Positions 40,336 to 55,230 of a stretch of 64,000 nt of DNA are shown in pieces. Source of the DNA: an uncultured Sediminibacterium sp. (GTDB taxonomy: Bacteria; Bacteroidota; Bacteroidia; Chitinophagales; Chitinophagaceae); the NCBI RefSeq assembly GCF_946481145.1, contig NZ_CAMLMJ010000001.1, forward strand, positions 186,001 to 250,000. Direction: 5' to 3'. Every line of letters begins with the position of its first letter. Within the stretch, counting starts at the first letter, position 1. The notes under the pieces were generated by a model, which did not search any database, was not told where the DNA came from, and was given only the letters and a program-made list of their open reading frames with translations. A program made the translations under genes and the position numbers.

Positions 40336-42396
40336 TTATTGGGTATTTACTTTTATAAGTGTAAACGACATAGGTGGCAATGACTGTTCAAAATTTTTAG
40401 CTATTGCAATCTGCTCAGACACTGGTTGAACAATATTCTTTGATTCAAATCCATTTTTTGCATCAGCACTTGCGCTTAGTATTGTCTTTGTTCCGGCTAT
40501 ACCTACAGCTTTAAACGCTGACAAATCTATCTTTACAGATTTTGTGGTGTTTCCCGCGTTGACAAGTTTAACAATGATATCTCCAGACTTACTATTATAA
40601 ACACATGAGCTTCCAACTAATGAGTCTAAATTGTCTTTTAAGATTATACCATCGACATAGTAGTCGCCCTGGTTAGCGCTGAACATTTTTTGAACATGAT
40701 AATTAGGTGTGAGGTAATAATCACTATTGTTGAAAAATATCATATCAGTAATCCATTGTGTAAAATTTTGTTTAGCAAACAATGGCGCATAAGATGCCAT
40801 ACTTACCACATCACCGTTACGCTCAAGTCCTGTCATAAACAACGCTTCAGTAATTGCATTGTACTGTTTATTCCCCCATGATGCATATTCACCTAAGTAA
40901 ACCTTTCCGGCATTGCGGTTATACTTGTCATATCGATACTGGTTTGCAATAAGCCATTCGGGTTGTACATAATAATGTTCATCTACAACCGCAACTTTCA
41001 AATCATTCGCCAGTTTCCAGCCCTTATCAAAATCCTCCCCACTATGAAAAGGTCCGCTTGTTCCGATTAATTCTATATCAGGATATTTTGCTTTTACTGC
41101 ATCATGAATCATTTTAAACCGCTGCTCAAATTCAGGTGTTATCTTATCTTCATTACCTATGCCAATATATTTCAGGTTAAATGGCGTGGGATGCCCGGCT
41201 GCTGCGCGTTTTGCACCCCAGGTAGAACTCGCAGAACCATTTGCCCACTCCATCAGATCAAGCACTTCCTGTATATAATCTTTCATTTCTTCCATTGGTA
41301 ATGCCTGCTGTCCGGTTCCACCAACCCGCCATGTGCCACCAGAATTCTGGCAACTCACTGCTGCAGGTAATACAGGTAAGGGCTTTGCGCCTATGTCTTC
41401 ACAGAACTGGAAATACTCATAGTAACCTAAACCTGCAGTCTGGTGATACCCCCATAGGTTTTTTTGTTCTACCCTTTGCTCCAATGGACCAATCGTATTT
41501 TTCCACCGATACATATTTCCTACACCATCACCATGGGCCAAACAGCCACCCGGAAAACGAATAAAGGCCGGCTTCATATCGGCCAGTAATTGGGCCAGGT
41601 CTTTACGCAAACCATTGGGCCTGTTTTTAAAAGTGTTTTGTGGAAACAAAGACAAAACATCCAACGCCAGCTTTCCTTTTGAAGTGGCCAGTAAAACTAC
41701 CTGGGTGCTGTCGCAGTTTTCATCTGCTATTAATGAAGTACTATAATTGTTCCACGACTTTTTATCAATGACTATTTTACTTTCAGCAAGTACTTTGCCT
41801 TTTGTGTTCTGTAAACTCACATAAATATCTACGGGTGAAACAGACAGTTGTTTTGCAAAAACTGAAAATGTAAAACCTTCCCCCTTTTTTACCACAATGT
41901 TTCCAAATCCGGAGTTTTTAATCCCAATACCTGGTCTACCAGTGGTGATTGATGCTGGCAAAGGTTGCTGTGCGTTTCCTCCGGTTCTTGGTGGCACTGT
42001 TCCTATATGTTCAATGTTTAAGACAGCATAATGCGGATTATTTATATGTACCGGCTGATTGGTTTCTACATTAAAAGACCCATAAGAAAAACCGGGTGTT
42101 ATATACTCCCAAAAAGAAAGTGGATGCCACTGCCGATTATCTGTCGGACTGTATTCAAAAGACCTGTTTTGTATCAACTCTGCATACAATCCGCCATCTG
42201 CCGCATAATTAATGTCTTCAAAGAAGAGCCCAAATAAATCTGTGCTGATTTTTTTGGCCGTTTTTGGGATCAGCGTATTTTTTGGTTGTGCATAGGTTGA
42301 CAGATTTATGGTAAATGATAACCAAAGGGACAAACAGATACACCAACAATGAAACCGTAGCTGTGAATGATTTTTCTCAAAAAATTGTTTAGCCAT
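40336..42396 (-). CDS. GH51 alpha-L-arabinofuranosidase
   Basis: A protein of 686 residues with a signal peptide (about 12-36). A CBM4/9-like beta-sandwich insert (about 100-250) precedes the (beta/alpha)8 barrel: IRFPGGC (279-285), the acid/base Glu416 in IGIGNEDK (Asp where most GH51 members have Asn) and the nucleophile Glu503 in YLGEYASWG. A C-terminal beta domain ends the protein. It releases alpha-L-arabinose from arabinoxylan or arabinan. Full length, in the middle of the PUL. Confidence 0.92.
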   Translation of the reverse strand: MAKQFFEKNHSQLRFHCWCICLSLWLSFTINLSTYAQPKNTLIPKTAKKISTDLFGLFFEDINYAADGGLYAELIQNRSFEYSPTDNRQWHPLSFWEYITPGFSYGSFNVETNQPVHINNPHYAVLNIEHIGTVPPRTGGNAQQPLPASITTGRPGIGIKNSGFGNIVVKKGEGFTFSVFAKQLSVSPVDIYVSLQNTKGKVLAESKIVIDKKSWNNYSTSLIADENCDSTQVVLLATSKGKLALDVLSLFPQNTFKNRPNGLRKDLAQLLADMKPAFIRFPGGCLAHGDGVGNMYRWKNTIGPLEQRVEQKNLWGYHQTAGLGYYEYFQFCEDIGAKPLPVLPAAVSCQNSGGTWRVGGTGQQALPMEEMKDYIQEVLDLMEWANGSASSTWGAKRAAAGHPTPFNLKYIGIGNEDKITPEFEQRFKMIHDAVKAKYPDIELIGTSGPFHSGEDFDKGWKLANDLKVAVVDEHYYVQPEWLIANQYRYDKYNRNAGKVYLGEYASWGNKQYNAITEALFMTGLERNGDVVSMASYAPLFAKQNFTQWITDMIFFNNSDYYLTPNYHVQKMFSANQGDYYVDGIILKDNLDSLVGSSCVYNSKSGDIIVKLVNAGNTTKSVKIDLSAFKAVGIAGTKTILSASADAKNGFESKNIVQPVSEQIAIAKNFEQSLPPMSFTLIKVNTQ

Positions 42397-42403
42397 AGTA
42401 CTA

Positions 42404-44863
42404 CTATTGATGCATAATAAATTGATAGGTTTTACCTTTCTCTGTTGGCAAATCGTATAACCATGTTGTATTTAGTATCGGAGTTTCAATATTTGCCTCA
42501 GACGATACAATCGGATCTGTTACTGCTACGTGATAAAAAAACGGGTTTGGATTTTCACCTGTAGCTTTTTTCAAACCTGCACCATTGTTTGCGTTCATTT
42601 CATTCGGCACCCTTATCCTTAAGTTTCCGCCAAGTGTTGATTTAATGATCAGGTTCACCAGCTTACCCGATTGCCACTCCATTTTTACTATCTCAAAACC
42701 ACCAATGGTTTTCAAGCCACTTATCGTTCCCCTATCTTTCCAGATATCGGGTATTGCAGGTAACAGATGAATTGCGCCATCAGCGCTTTGCATTAGCATT
42801 TCGGTGATTCCGGAAGTACAACCAAAATTGCCATCAATCTGAAATGGCGGATGGGCATCAAATAAATTATTGTATGTACCGCCACCACCTTCATTAGTAC
42901 CTACTGGTGTTAACTGTGCCTGAATTAGTTTATATGCATGATTACCGTCGAGCATTCTTGCCCACCAGTTTACTTTCCATCCCATACTCCAACCGGTGGA
43001 TACATCTCCTCTTTGTATCAAGGTATTCTTTGCTGCACTGTATAAAGCAGGTGTGCGGTAAGGAGATATCTGGTTGGAAGGAAATAATCCATAGAGATGT
43101 GATATATGTCTATGCTTGTCATTCGGATCATCCAGATCATCTAACCATTCCTGTAACTGACCATGCTTGCCTATTTGCATTGGCGGTAATTGTTTCCTTA
43201 ATGCTGTAAGTGTATCAGTAAAATTTTGGTCCCTTTGTAAAATACTGGCAGCCCGAATGGTGGTACTGAAAATATCGAATACTATCTGGTTGGTCATGGT
43301 AGTACCCGCATCAATAGATGCTCCCTGATGGCCGGCAGGAGAATTTTCGGGCGACATATCCGGGTTAATAACCAGCCATTGTTTCTTTGGATGCTTCACT
43401 AAAAAATCAACATAAAATGTAGCTGCCGATTTTAAAATGGGGTAGGCCGTAGATAGAAATTTTGTATCACCTGTATAGAGATAATGTTCCCACAAATGCT
43501 GACTCATCCAACCTCCTGCTGCATTCCATACGCCCCATAAAGCACCATCAACCGCGCCATTGGTGCGCCATATATCTGTATTGTGATGCGCAACCCAGCC
43601 TCTTGCACCATACATTACCCTGGCTGTTTGTTTACCCGTTTCAGACAATTCCTTTATCATTCTCAAAAACGGTTCATGCAGTTCCGATAAGTTGGTTTTC
43701 TCTGCAGGCCAATAATTCATCTCTGCATTGATGTTGATGGTGTATTTACTATCCCATGGTGGTCTTATTCTGTTGTTCCAGATACCTTGCAGGTTGGCCG
43801 GTTGTCCACCAGGCTTTGATGAGCTGATGAGTAAGTATCTTCCATATTGGTAATACAGGGTTACCAGATTTGGGTCGTTTGTTTTATTGAAATTTTTTAA
43901 TTGCTGATCGGTAGGTAAAGTGCTCACTTCTGCATTACCCAGATTGAGTTTTACCCGATTAAAATATCGCTGGTAAGCTTTTACGTGCGATGCTGCTACG
44001 GTGGTAAATGATTTACCATAAGACTTTACCATGTCTTCCGTTGCCCGCTTTTTTTCGTCTCCTGAAATATCCTGGTAATTATTAAACCCTGTTGCTATAG
44101 TAATATAGATCGTGGCTTCATCGGCATTTGCTATTACCAAAGATGTATCGGTTCGGTGTTGTGTTCCACCCTTCGCATTAATTTTTACTATGCCCTTAAA
44201 CTTCAATAGTCCTTTTACAGATTCATGGTCCATGGATGTTCCGGTAATGGATAGTTCATTGTTGCTCGCAGTTTGTATCGATACTTTTGGTTGTTGCGTT
44301 TTTAGATAGGCAGTAAAAGAAATGCTTGCTTTTTTACTTGCAGTTAAATGCAGCACTATTACCGGATCGGTAAAGGATGTTAAAGCTTTTCTTGTATAAG
44401 TAACACCCGCCACATCGTAGCTTGTTTTTGTAATTGCTTTTTCAATGTCTAATTCACGGTAATAATTGGTGTATTGATCATGCCCGTTGAACAACAATTG
44501 CAGGTCGCCAAGTGGCTGAAACATTTGTCCATGAGATAACTTCGTAATGATGGTTTTATTGGCTACCCGTTCTGCCTCCTTAAACCTGCCGTCGAAAATG
44601 AGTTGTCTTAATAATGCCAGTGAGTCTAATGCCAGTGGATTGTCGTTCCTGTTCGGACTTCCACTCCAAAGCGTATGTTCATTTAGCTGGATGGTTTCTT
44701 TAGCAACATTTCCGTAAACCATAGCCCCTAGTTTTCCATTGCCGATAGGCAATGCATTTTCCCATGTATTGCCTGATGGTTGATTATACCAGAGTTTTAA
44801 AGGCTGCTGGGCATAAAGCATCACATTAATACAGCAGCAGAAAAAGAGGCTTAGTTTTTTCAT
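42404..44863 (-). CDS. GH95 family glycosidase (alpha-L-fucosidase / alpha-L-galactosidase)
   Basis: A protein of 819 residues with a signal peptide (about 1-19). The N-terminal beta-sandwich begins WYNQPSGNTWENALPIGNGK (25-44); the catalytic barrel carries the Asn pair 377 and 379 with EMNYWPAE, and Glu506 in DMSPENSP as likely acid. GH95 enzymes remove alpha-1,2-fucose or alpha-L-galactose. In complex xylans L-galactose caps side chains, and a GH95 L-galactosidase is known from a Bacteroides ovatus xylan locus. Which sugar is cut here cannot be seen from the sequence. Confidence 0.92.
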   Translation of the reverse strand: MKKLSLFFCCCINVMLYAQQPLKLWYNQPSGNTWENALPIGNGKLGAMVYGNVAKETIQLNEHTLWSGSPNRNDNPLALDSLALLRQLIFDGRFKEAERVANKTIITKLSHGQMFQPLGDLQLLFNGHDQYTNYYRELDIEKAITKTSYDVAGVTYTRKALTSFTDPVIVLHLTASKKASISFTAYLKTQQPKVSIQTASNNELSITGTSMDHESVKGLLKFKGIVKINAKGGTQHRTDTSLVIANADEATIYITIATGFNNYQDISGDEKKRATEDMVKSYGKSFTTVAASHVKAYQRYFNRVKLNLGNAEVSTLPTDQQLKNFNKTNDPNLVTLYYQYGRYLLISSSKPGGQPANLQGIWNNRIRPPWDSKYTININAEMNYWPAEKTNLSELHEPFLRMIKELSETGKQTARVMYGARGWVAHHNTDIWRTNGAVDGALWGVWNAAGGWMSQHLWEHYLYTGDTKFLSTAYPILKSAATFYVDFLVKHPKKQWLVINPDMSPENSPAGHQGASIDAGTTMTNQIVFDIFSTTIRAASILQRDQNFTDTLTALRKQLPPMQIGKHGQLQEWLDDLDDPNDKHRHISHLYGLFPSNQISPYRTPALYSAAKNTLIQRGDVSTGWSMGWKVNWWARMLDGNHAYKLIQAQLTPVGTNEGGGGTYNNLFDAHPPFQIDGNFGCTSGITEMLMQSADGAIHLLPAIPDIWKDRGTISGLKTIGGFEIVKMEWQSGKLVNLIIKSTLGGNLRIRVPNEMNANNGAGLKKATGENPNPFFYHVAVTDPIVSSEANIETPILNTTWLYDLPTEKGKTYQFIMHQ

Positions 44864-44868
44864 ATTGC

Positions 44869-47283
44869 TTAATTTTTTCTGACCAACCGAACCTGATAGA
44901 ATGCACCTGCTGTACTACCTTGTTTTGCCTGAAACTTTATAGTTACCTGTTTTTTATTTGTCAGCATGGATGCAGGAATCTGGTAAGTCACATCTTTAAA
45001 CTCTTGTACATTCCATTTATCGGTCAGGTCTTCTGAAATCAATAATTGATCATCGATCATGATATCAAATTTTCTACTACCCCTTTCAGCACCCCAATAA
45101 CGAATCATCAATGAGAGGGAGGTTTCGTTATTGGTTGATAATTGATAGCTTATAAAACCTCCGTTACGTGCTTCCCGCCAAAATTCATCGAGGCGGTTAC
45201 CGGTACCAGTATTTATTTGCTGCATCTGATGATCTGCTTCAGGTTGTTGTTCACCTGCTATCACTACATCAACAGTTTTTTGTTGTAAAGCAATCCTGTC
45301 GGCTTCTTTTTTTGCTATTGAATCAACATAGGTTTTGTACTGGTTTTTGTTAAGTGTCATCCAGTACATCATATACCTTGCGTCATGCACCTTGTAAAAA
45401 GGCTCAAGTTCAAGTGGTATTTCATTACCTATTGCAATATTTGAAAACTTAAAGTGTAAGGGTTTATCTTTTATCTGCACCAGGCTATTAACAATACTTG
45501 CCGGCTTTTCAGTAATTAATATAGGGGCTTTATCAACAGGCAGTCTTTTACCATGTGCAATATGTCCCCAGCGACTATCATCGGCCACGAGCCCGTTTAA
45601 TGACTCATTGCCAGTTTTGGCAGCCAGTAATATCGGACCATACATCACTGCATTGTAATCAACCACATAAGGTAATTGCTCAATATTGAGATGCATGGGT
45701 AATGCAATTTCAATTATATCTCCTTTTTTCCATACCCGGTCAATGGAAACATAAGATGATGGTTGGGAGTTGTGTTTGTATTCTTTGCCATTAATGGTTA
45801 TACGAAATGCACCGGGGGCTACCCAGGATGGATAACGGATTTTAATATTCCTTTCCCCTGATCCTTCCCTGATACGTAAAATAGTTTTTTCACGTTGAGG
45901 AAATGCTGTTTCCTGTTCAAGCATAAAATGCTTTGCTTTCCAGTTTAATGTTGAAGCTACAAAGAGGTTTACAAACAAAGTATCCTGTTGGTGCGTATAA
46001 ATTAACTCATTGTATTTACCATGATTCTCCATACCACTTCCTACACAACACCACATGGCTTTATTCGGAGATGAATAAACCCTGTAATGTCTTGGACGAA
46101 CAGGTGTAAAATATACATAACCTCCATGTTCAGGATGTTGTGTAGATAGGATATGATTATACATGGTTCGTTCATAATAATCTATATACTTTGCATCTGC
46201 ATTTACCCTGAACAAATCAGTTGTTAGCTTGAGCATGTTATAAGAGTTGCAGGACTCGGGGCCTTCCACTTCTGTAATAAAATCAGTACTGGATGCTTTG
46301 CTCGGAAAAAACTCTCTTCTGCTATTACCACCAAATGCCAGTGTTCTGTTTTGTGTTACTGTTTGCCAGAAAAATTCACCGGCAATGGTGTAAGCCGGGT
46401 CTTTGGTTAGTTCTGCTATTCTTTGAAATCCGATGGCTTTGGGAACCTGTGTATTCGCATGTTTATTATCCAGGTTATCGTTTCGCTGGGCCATGGCGTC
46501 TAAAATTTGACGGTGTGAAAACCGTTTAGCTGCATCCAGGTACTTTGTTTCTCCGGTTATCTGATAGGCATCTGCAAAAACTTCATTCATGCCACCATGC
46601 TCAATATCTAACATAGATTGCATCTGCGTTTCGTTAAGTGTTGAAACGACATTTATTCCCCAGGCACAAAAAATTAAGAACAATTGTTTTGCCTGCTCAT
46701 TACCGGTATATAACCATGCATCACGTAAGCCATTGTACATTTTATGAAGGTTATACCAGGGTACCCAGGCAGCTCGAAATGCAGTAAAATCACCTTGTTT
46801 GAGTGTAGACCATATTTTATTGCTATTTGGTACTGCACCGATATAACCAACTCCCCAATCTGGGTATAGCTTACCATTGGCAGCAGCACAGGCGCCTAGT
46901 TCTTCAATGATATAATCAAGCCGCTTTTTACATTCCGGGTTATTAGTGGTAGCATAATTCATAGCCATTGCTGTCAGATAGTGTCCGGCTATATGACCAT
47001 CTAAACCATCCCAGTTTGAATAAATTTTAGCCTTTTCCGGGAGTCCGGCTATTTTTCTAAACCCAGCTAACAAGCGATCAACATCATATTGTACCAGCGT
47101 TTGAATATTCAGGTCGCGGGCATGTTTAAAGATTTGATCCTTTAACACGACATCGCCCAAAGGGAAACTATTGTTATACAAACTCGTTTGAGCTTTTATA
47201 TCATTGCCCTGAATACTTAACAGACATATCCATAACAATAAAAGTTTGGCGAATTTGTATGTCTGGTGTTTTATTGTTTGCAT
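44869..47283 (-). CDS. GH127/GH146 beta-L-arabinofuranosidase-like protein
   Basis: A protein of 804 residues with a signal peptide (about 10-31). The (alpha/alpha)6 barrel contains the zinc-thiolate site of this clan: Glu343 and Cys345 in EGPESCNSYNMLKL and the Cys pair 412-413 in MWCCVGSG, where the first of the pair would be the nucleophile by analogy with HypBA1. A beta-sandwich and a C-terminal domain (about 665-800, DUF6805-like) follow. The enzyme would remove beta-L-arabinofuranose. It lies five bases upstream of the GH95 gene, so the two are translationally linked. Confidence 0.87.
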   Translation of the reverse strand: MQTIKHQTYKFAKLLLLWICLLSIQGNDIKAQTSLYNNSFPLGDVVLKDQIFKHARDLNIQTLVQYDVDRLLAGFRKIAGLPEKAKIYSNWDGLDGHIAGHYLTAMAMNYATTNNPECKKRLDYIIEELGACAAANGKLYPDWGVGYIGAVPNSNKIWSTLKQGDFTAFRAAWVPWYNLHKMYNGLRDAWLYTGNEQAKQLFLIFCAWGINVVSTLNETQMQSMLDIEHGGMNEVFADAYQITGETKYLDAAKRFSHRQILDAMAQRNDNLDNKHANTQVPKAIGFQRIAELTKDPAYTIAGEFFWQTVTQNRTLAFGGNSRREFFPSKASSTDFITEVEGPESCNSYNMLKLTTDLFRVNADAKYIDYYERTMYNHILSTQHPEHGGYVYFTPVRPRHYRVYSSPNKAMWCCVGSGMENHGKYNELIYTHQQDTLFVNLFVASTLNWKAKHFMLEQETAFPQREKTILRIREGSGERNIKIRYPSWVAPGAFRITINGKEYKHNSQPSSYVSIDRVWKKGDIIEIALPMHLNIEQLPYVVDYNAVMYGPILLAAKTGNESLNGLVADDSRWGHIAHGKRLPVDKAPILITEKPASIVNSLVQIKDKPLHFKFSNIAIGNEIPLELEPFYKVHDARYMMYWMTLNKNQYKTYVDSIAKKEADRIALQQKTVDVVIAGEQQPEADHQMQQINTGTGNRLDEFWREARNGGFISYQLSTNNETSLSLMIRYWGAERGSRKFDIMIDDQLLISEDLTDKWNVQEFKDVTYQIPASMLTNKKQVTIKFQAKQGSTAGAFYQVRLVRKN

Positions 47284-47300
47284 ACCTTTTTAAATTAAGG

Positions 47301-51150
<3,850 letters not shown>

Positions 51151-51166
51151 AACTGTTACAGGTATT

Positions 51167-53107
51167 TTATTGTATGATGATAATAAAGCCATCATTCGCT
51201 TTGAGTGAAATATTTACTTGCCCTGATGCCAAACTAAGCTCCTTCGATTGGAAGGATGTTTCTGTCTGGTTGGTATCTCCTGTGCAGATTAATGTTGCTT
51301 TTTTATTTTTCAGGAAGGAAAGATCAAGGCTTAGGTCTTTTGTTTTATTCTCTCCATTTATACCTGCGATATACCATTTAGTTCCTGCCTTTCTGGCTAC
51401 CACATAATGCTGACCCGGGTATCCGTCTATAAACTTTACATCGTCCCAGTTATTTGGTAACTGACGCAGGAAATCTTGGATGTTTGCAGGTACATGTTCC
51501 ATTCCATCCGGACTCTCCGCATAATGCTGTATGCCAGACAGGAATAATACTGCGGTTGCCAGCTCAAATACCGGTGTGGTTACTTTCCTGATCCTTGGAA
51601 TTTTATAGAGATTCATCGGGGTAAAATCCATCGGATCAAATGCATTCCTTACCATGGCACTCATGACGGCATGAGCAGGATACATATTTGCATCTCGCTG
51701 GTTAAAAGTGATCATTTCATAACCGAGTACCGCTTCAGCGGTCATAAGGTTGGGGTAAGTTCTGTGCAAACCCCTTGGTAATGTGGCCCCGTGGAAATTT
51801 ACCAGTAATTTAAAGCTGGCTGCGTCTTCAAGTATATCCTGGTAATAATTGATCATTGATTGGCCGTCGCCGGAAAAGAAATCAACTTTAATACCCTTTA
51901 TACCCATTTGCTGAAGCTTGCTGAATTCTTTTACACGACTTTCATGCGTGAGTAATTTATCTTTCGGCGTAAATTTTACAGTATTCCATGAGCCTGCTGA
52001 GTTATACCATACAAGCAATCCAACATTTCTTTCTTTGGCATATTTTGCCAGTATCGCTGCAGAATCGTAACCAATCAGTTTATCCCACATTGCATCCATA
52101 AGGCAATATTGCCATTTCATATCAGCAGCAAAATCAATGTACTTTTTCTGTACGTTGAATACGGTTGAATCGTCCTTCTTAATTATCCAGCTCCATGATG
52201 CTTTGCCTGGCTTAATAAAGGATGGATCCATTTTTTTTGCAGGGAATGCCAGATCGGTACCAAGTGTTGATTCAGTTACTGTTTTTAAGTCCCCGATTAC
52301 CAAAATGCGCCAGGGTGTTTTCCATGGCAGTGATGATTCAGGATTGAGCGTGGGTACACCATTGGTAAATACTTCCGGTGTTTGTGGAAAGTTTATTTTG
52401 TATTCGTTGTTGATTGAGAACTGTTGTAAAGCGGTTCCACAATAAGTTCTACCCAATGCGGCTTCAGTAAGCATGATCCAAACATCATCATACCTGAATA
52501 ATGCCGGATATACCCATCCGTTTTTCCCAGGAGATGCAGTACCTGTTGCAATATCCATCATATAATGAGCCTCGTAAGATGGGTTGGTATGTTCGAACCC
52601 TGTTTGTGCTTCCGTTTTAGGTTGCAACCAGGCCCTTGTTCCATTAAAAAAATGAAAACTGGTTGCTTCTGTATCTATTTTCTTTACCGTTTTGTCTTTC
52701 TCAGGAAACTCATATTGAAATGCCACCCCATCATTCGATACCTGAAATACAAGGTTCATTTTCTTACCACCTTCCGTATCTAATGCAATGATGCTTTTTG
52801 TGGCAACATAAAGCATACTTCTTTTTTTTGCGTTAAGCATGCTATACTTGTCTTGTATCTGTACAGGAGCTGAAGCTTTAATGAATCGTATTTTGCGGGT
52901 AAAATTTTCGTCGCTTCGTACCAGTCCCAATTTTGAACGTTCCATCACTGCCCGACCCTTATAAAACACCTGGTAGCTGATGGAATCATCAATAGTACAA
53001 GACACTGCAATTGTTTTATCTGGACTTGCAATGCTTACTTCTTTTTTTTGGGCAACACAGAACAGCGATGAAGAGCATAAAACAATTATAGCGCTTAACT
53101 TTTTCAT
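51167..53107 (-). CDS. GH97 glycoside hydrolase
   Basis: A protein of 646 residues with a signal peptide (about 1-19). The N-terminal GH97 beta-sandwich (SPDKTIAVSCTID at 28-40), the (beta/alpha)8 barrel with GIKVDFFSGDGQ (Asp409 in the position of the nucleophile in retaining members) and MTAEAVLGYE (Glu458, Glu463), and the C-terminal beta domain are all present. The Asp suggests the retaining alpha-galactosidase-like branch rather than SusB-type alpha-glucosidase. In complex xylan loci such enzymes remove alpha-galactose. Nine bases follow the stop of the upstream gene. Confidence 0.9.
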   Translation of the reverse strand: MKKLSAIIVLCSSSLFCVAQKKEVSIASPDKTIAVSCTIDDSISYQVFYKGRAVMERSKLGLVRSDENFTRKIRFIKASAPVQIQDKYSMLNAKKRSMLYVATKSIIALDTEGGKKMNLVFQVSNDGVAFQYEFPEKDKTVKKIDTEATSFHFFNGTRAWLQPKTEAQTGFEHTNPSYEAHYMMDIATGTASPGKNGWVYPALFRYDDVWIMLTEAALGRTYCGTALQQFSINNEYKINFPQTPEVFTNGVPTLNPESSLPWKTPWRILVIGDLKTVTESTLGTDLAFPAKKMDPSFIKPGKASWSWIIKKDDSTVFNVQKKYIDFAADMKWQYCLMDAMWDKLIGYDSAAILAKYAKERNVGLLVWYNSAGSWNTVKFTPKDKLLTHESRVKEFSKLQQMGIKGIKVDFFSGDGQSMINYYQDILEDAASFKLLVNFHGATLPRGLHRTYPNLMTAEAVLGYEMITFNQRDANMYPAHAVMSAMVRNAFDPMDFTPMNLYKIPRIRKVTTPVFELATAVLFLSGIQHYAESPDGMEHVPANIQDFLRQLPNNWDDVKFIDGYPGQHYVVARKAGTKWYIAGINGENKTKDLSLDLSFLKNKKATLICTGDTNQTETSFQSKELSLASGQVNISLKANDGFIIIIQ

Positions 53108-53116
53108 GTATCCTTT

Positions 53117-55225
53117 TTATTTATTCGGTTTTATTTGATCAACAGCTTTAGGCACTTCCTCTTCAGGTCGTTTACACACTTTATTACTGCATACATATAT
53201 CAGTGTTTTACCAAGCACTTGTTTTTGTTGTAACAATGGCAATTTTTCATCCGCCACACTTCCGATGATAATACTGGTAGGCAAATAATATTCCTGTAAA
53301 GAGCGGTTTTGTATCAAGGCATTTTTTCCTGTAATGGCTACCTCATAACTATTTGCGGCAAAAAAGCCATTTATGATGGCCCATTGAAGGTGGTATCTCG
53401 ACATTTGTTTTACCCTTTCAAATACTGCAGCCGACATTCGGTTGCTTTGGTTTACATAGTCTTCCAGGTCGTAAACTGTACCAATGGTATACAATACTTT
53501 TGCCATTACCGCATTTGCCGATGGAAGATCGTCGTCAGTGAGTGGTGTTTTTTGCATGACCAGATTGGTCTTGGCAGGATCAGCATAATGGAAATAATCG
53601 TTTTGTGAATTGCGCAAATTAGTTACAGCATATTCTGTAATTTTTTTTGCGGCGTCAATCCATTTTTGCTCAAAACTCACTTCATATAAACGGATAAAAG
53701 CAGTGGCTGTCCACGCATAATCATCCAGAAATCCATCAATCGTTGCTTTACCGTCTTTATAAATGCGTTTGAGTGAACCATCCTTTCCAAGCATATTTGT
53801 TTCAATAAATCCGGCACAGATCTTTGCTTTTTTAAGATAGTCCTCATTACCTGTTGCTGCATAAGCATCCGCATATCCCTTTATCAGGATTGCATTCCAG
53901 GCAGTTACTATTTTAGTATCTACTGTTGGTTTTTTTCTATCGCCTCTTGCTATTATTAATTTTCTTTTTGCATTAAACAGATAGTTTTTAAAATCTTCAA
54001 TCAGCATATTGTTGCGAAGTGCAAATGCTGATGCTGATAAACTTGTATAGAGTATGTTTTTCTTTTCTTTCCAGTTTCCGTTTTCTTTGACATTGTAATA
54101 GTCAAAAAACAACTGATAATTGGAGCCAAGTATTGATTTTAATTCTTCCGCTGTCCATACATAATATTCCCCTTCTCCTTTTTCCGAGTCTGCGTTTATA
54201 GAACTATAATAGCCGCCACCGATTGCCAGGAAAGTTTTTTCAACAAATTCAATCGTCTCTGCAATCACGTCTTTATAGGTAGGATCTTTAATCAGTTGGT
54301 AAGCATGTGCATACAGACTGATTAACTGACCATTATCGTAGAGCATTTTTTCGAAGTGAGGTATTCTCCATAAGCTATCGGTAGTATATCGTGCAAAGCC
54401 TCCGCCTATTTGGTCGTATATACCACCCATGGCCATTCTATTCAGCATGGTTCTTGCAGCTTCCAATGCTTTCTGTTCGCCGGTAACATAAAAATGCTGC
54501 AATAAGAATTCAGCTAATACCGGCGTAGGAAATTTTTGTACCCCTTTCAATCCGCCATGGCGCAAATCTAGTGCAGCATAAACGCTGTCGAAAATTTGGT
54601 TGTATTGTGTCTTACTGTTTTTAATGGCGTTAGTGGCAGCGGTATCAATTAACCTAAACTCGTCTGTTTTCATGCCATTCAGTAAGGCATTCGCCTGGGT
54701 TATCACCAGTTGTTGTTTTGTGTTATAGGTGTTGCTAATACTTTGGAGTAAACTCTTCCAGCTTTTATTGGTATAATAAGTTCCTGCAAAAAAAGGTTTG
54801 CCGTCTGGCAAGGCAAATGCATTCAAGGGCCATCCTGCATTACCTGATATAAGTTGTAATGCATTCATGTAGATATTATCAATATCCGGTCTTTCTTCGC
54901 GATCTACTTTTATACAAACAAATTTTTCATTCATGATCCTTGCCACTGCGGTATCCATAAATGATTCTTTCTCCATTACATGGCACCAGTGGCAGGATGC
55001 ATATCCAATACTGATGAGCAGGGGTTTATTTTCTTTTTTTGCTTTAGCCAGCGCTTCCTCGCCCCATTCATACCAGTCTACAGGATTATCCGCATGCTCT
55101 TGCAGGTAAGGACTTGAGGCGTATTGCAACCTGTTTTTTTTTGCTGAACAGGATACCAATAAAATAGTGAGCAACAGAAAGCTGCTGTACAAGACAGAAG
55201 TAGTAAAGTAATTCCGCTTAAACAT
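53117..55225 (-). CDS. Thioredoxin-domain lipoprotein of the YyaL/SSP411 family (DUF255)
   Basis: A protein of 702 residues. The lipobox LVSC gives a lipid anchor at Cys26, so it is exported. The thioredoxin-like domain (about 33-150) carries CHWC (Cys78 and Cys81) in [18 protein letters not shown], and the rest (about 180-690) is an (alpha/alpha)6 barrel like N-acylglucosamine 2-epimerase. Most family members lack an anchor. The role is unproven: a sugar-isomerase-like or redox function. The five-base gap after the VCBS/ASPIC gene shows that the two are co-transcribed. Confidence 0.84.
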   Translation of the reverse strand: MFKRNYFTTSVLYSSFLLLTILLVSCSAKKNRLQYASSPYLQEHADNPVDWYEWGEEALAKAKKENKPLLISIGYASCHWCHVMEKESFMDTAVARIMNEKFVCIKVDREERPDIDNIYMNALQLISGNAGWPLNAFALPDGKPFFAGTYYTNKSWKSLLQSISNTYNTKQQLVITQANALLNGMKTDEFRLIDTAATNAIKNSKTQYNQIFDSVYAALDLRHGGLKGVQKFPTPVLAEFLLQHFYVTGEQKALEAARTMLNRMAMGGIYDQIGGGFARYTTDSLWRIPHFEKMLYDNGQLISLYAHAYQLIKDPTYKDVIAETIEFVEKTFLAIGGGYYSSINADSEKGEGEYYVWTAEELKSILGSNYQLFFDYYNVKENGNWKEKKNILYTSLSASAFALRNNMLIEDFKNYLFNAKRKLIIARGDRKKPTVDTKIVTAWNAILIKGYADAYAATGNEDYLKKAKICAGFIETNMLGKDGSLKRIYKDGKATIDGFLDDYAWTATAFIRLYEVSFEQKWIDAAKKITEYAVTNLRNSQNDYFHYADPAKTNLVMQKTPLTDDDLPSANAVMAKVLYTIGTVYDLEDYVNQSNRMSAAVFERVKQMSRYHLQWAIINGFFAANSYEVAITGKNALIQNRSLQEYYLPTSIIIGSVADEKLPLLQQKQVLGKTLIYVCSNKVCKRPEEEVPKAVDQIKPNK

Positions 55226-55230
55226 ATTCT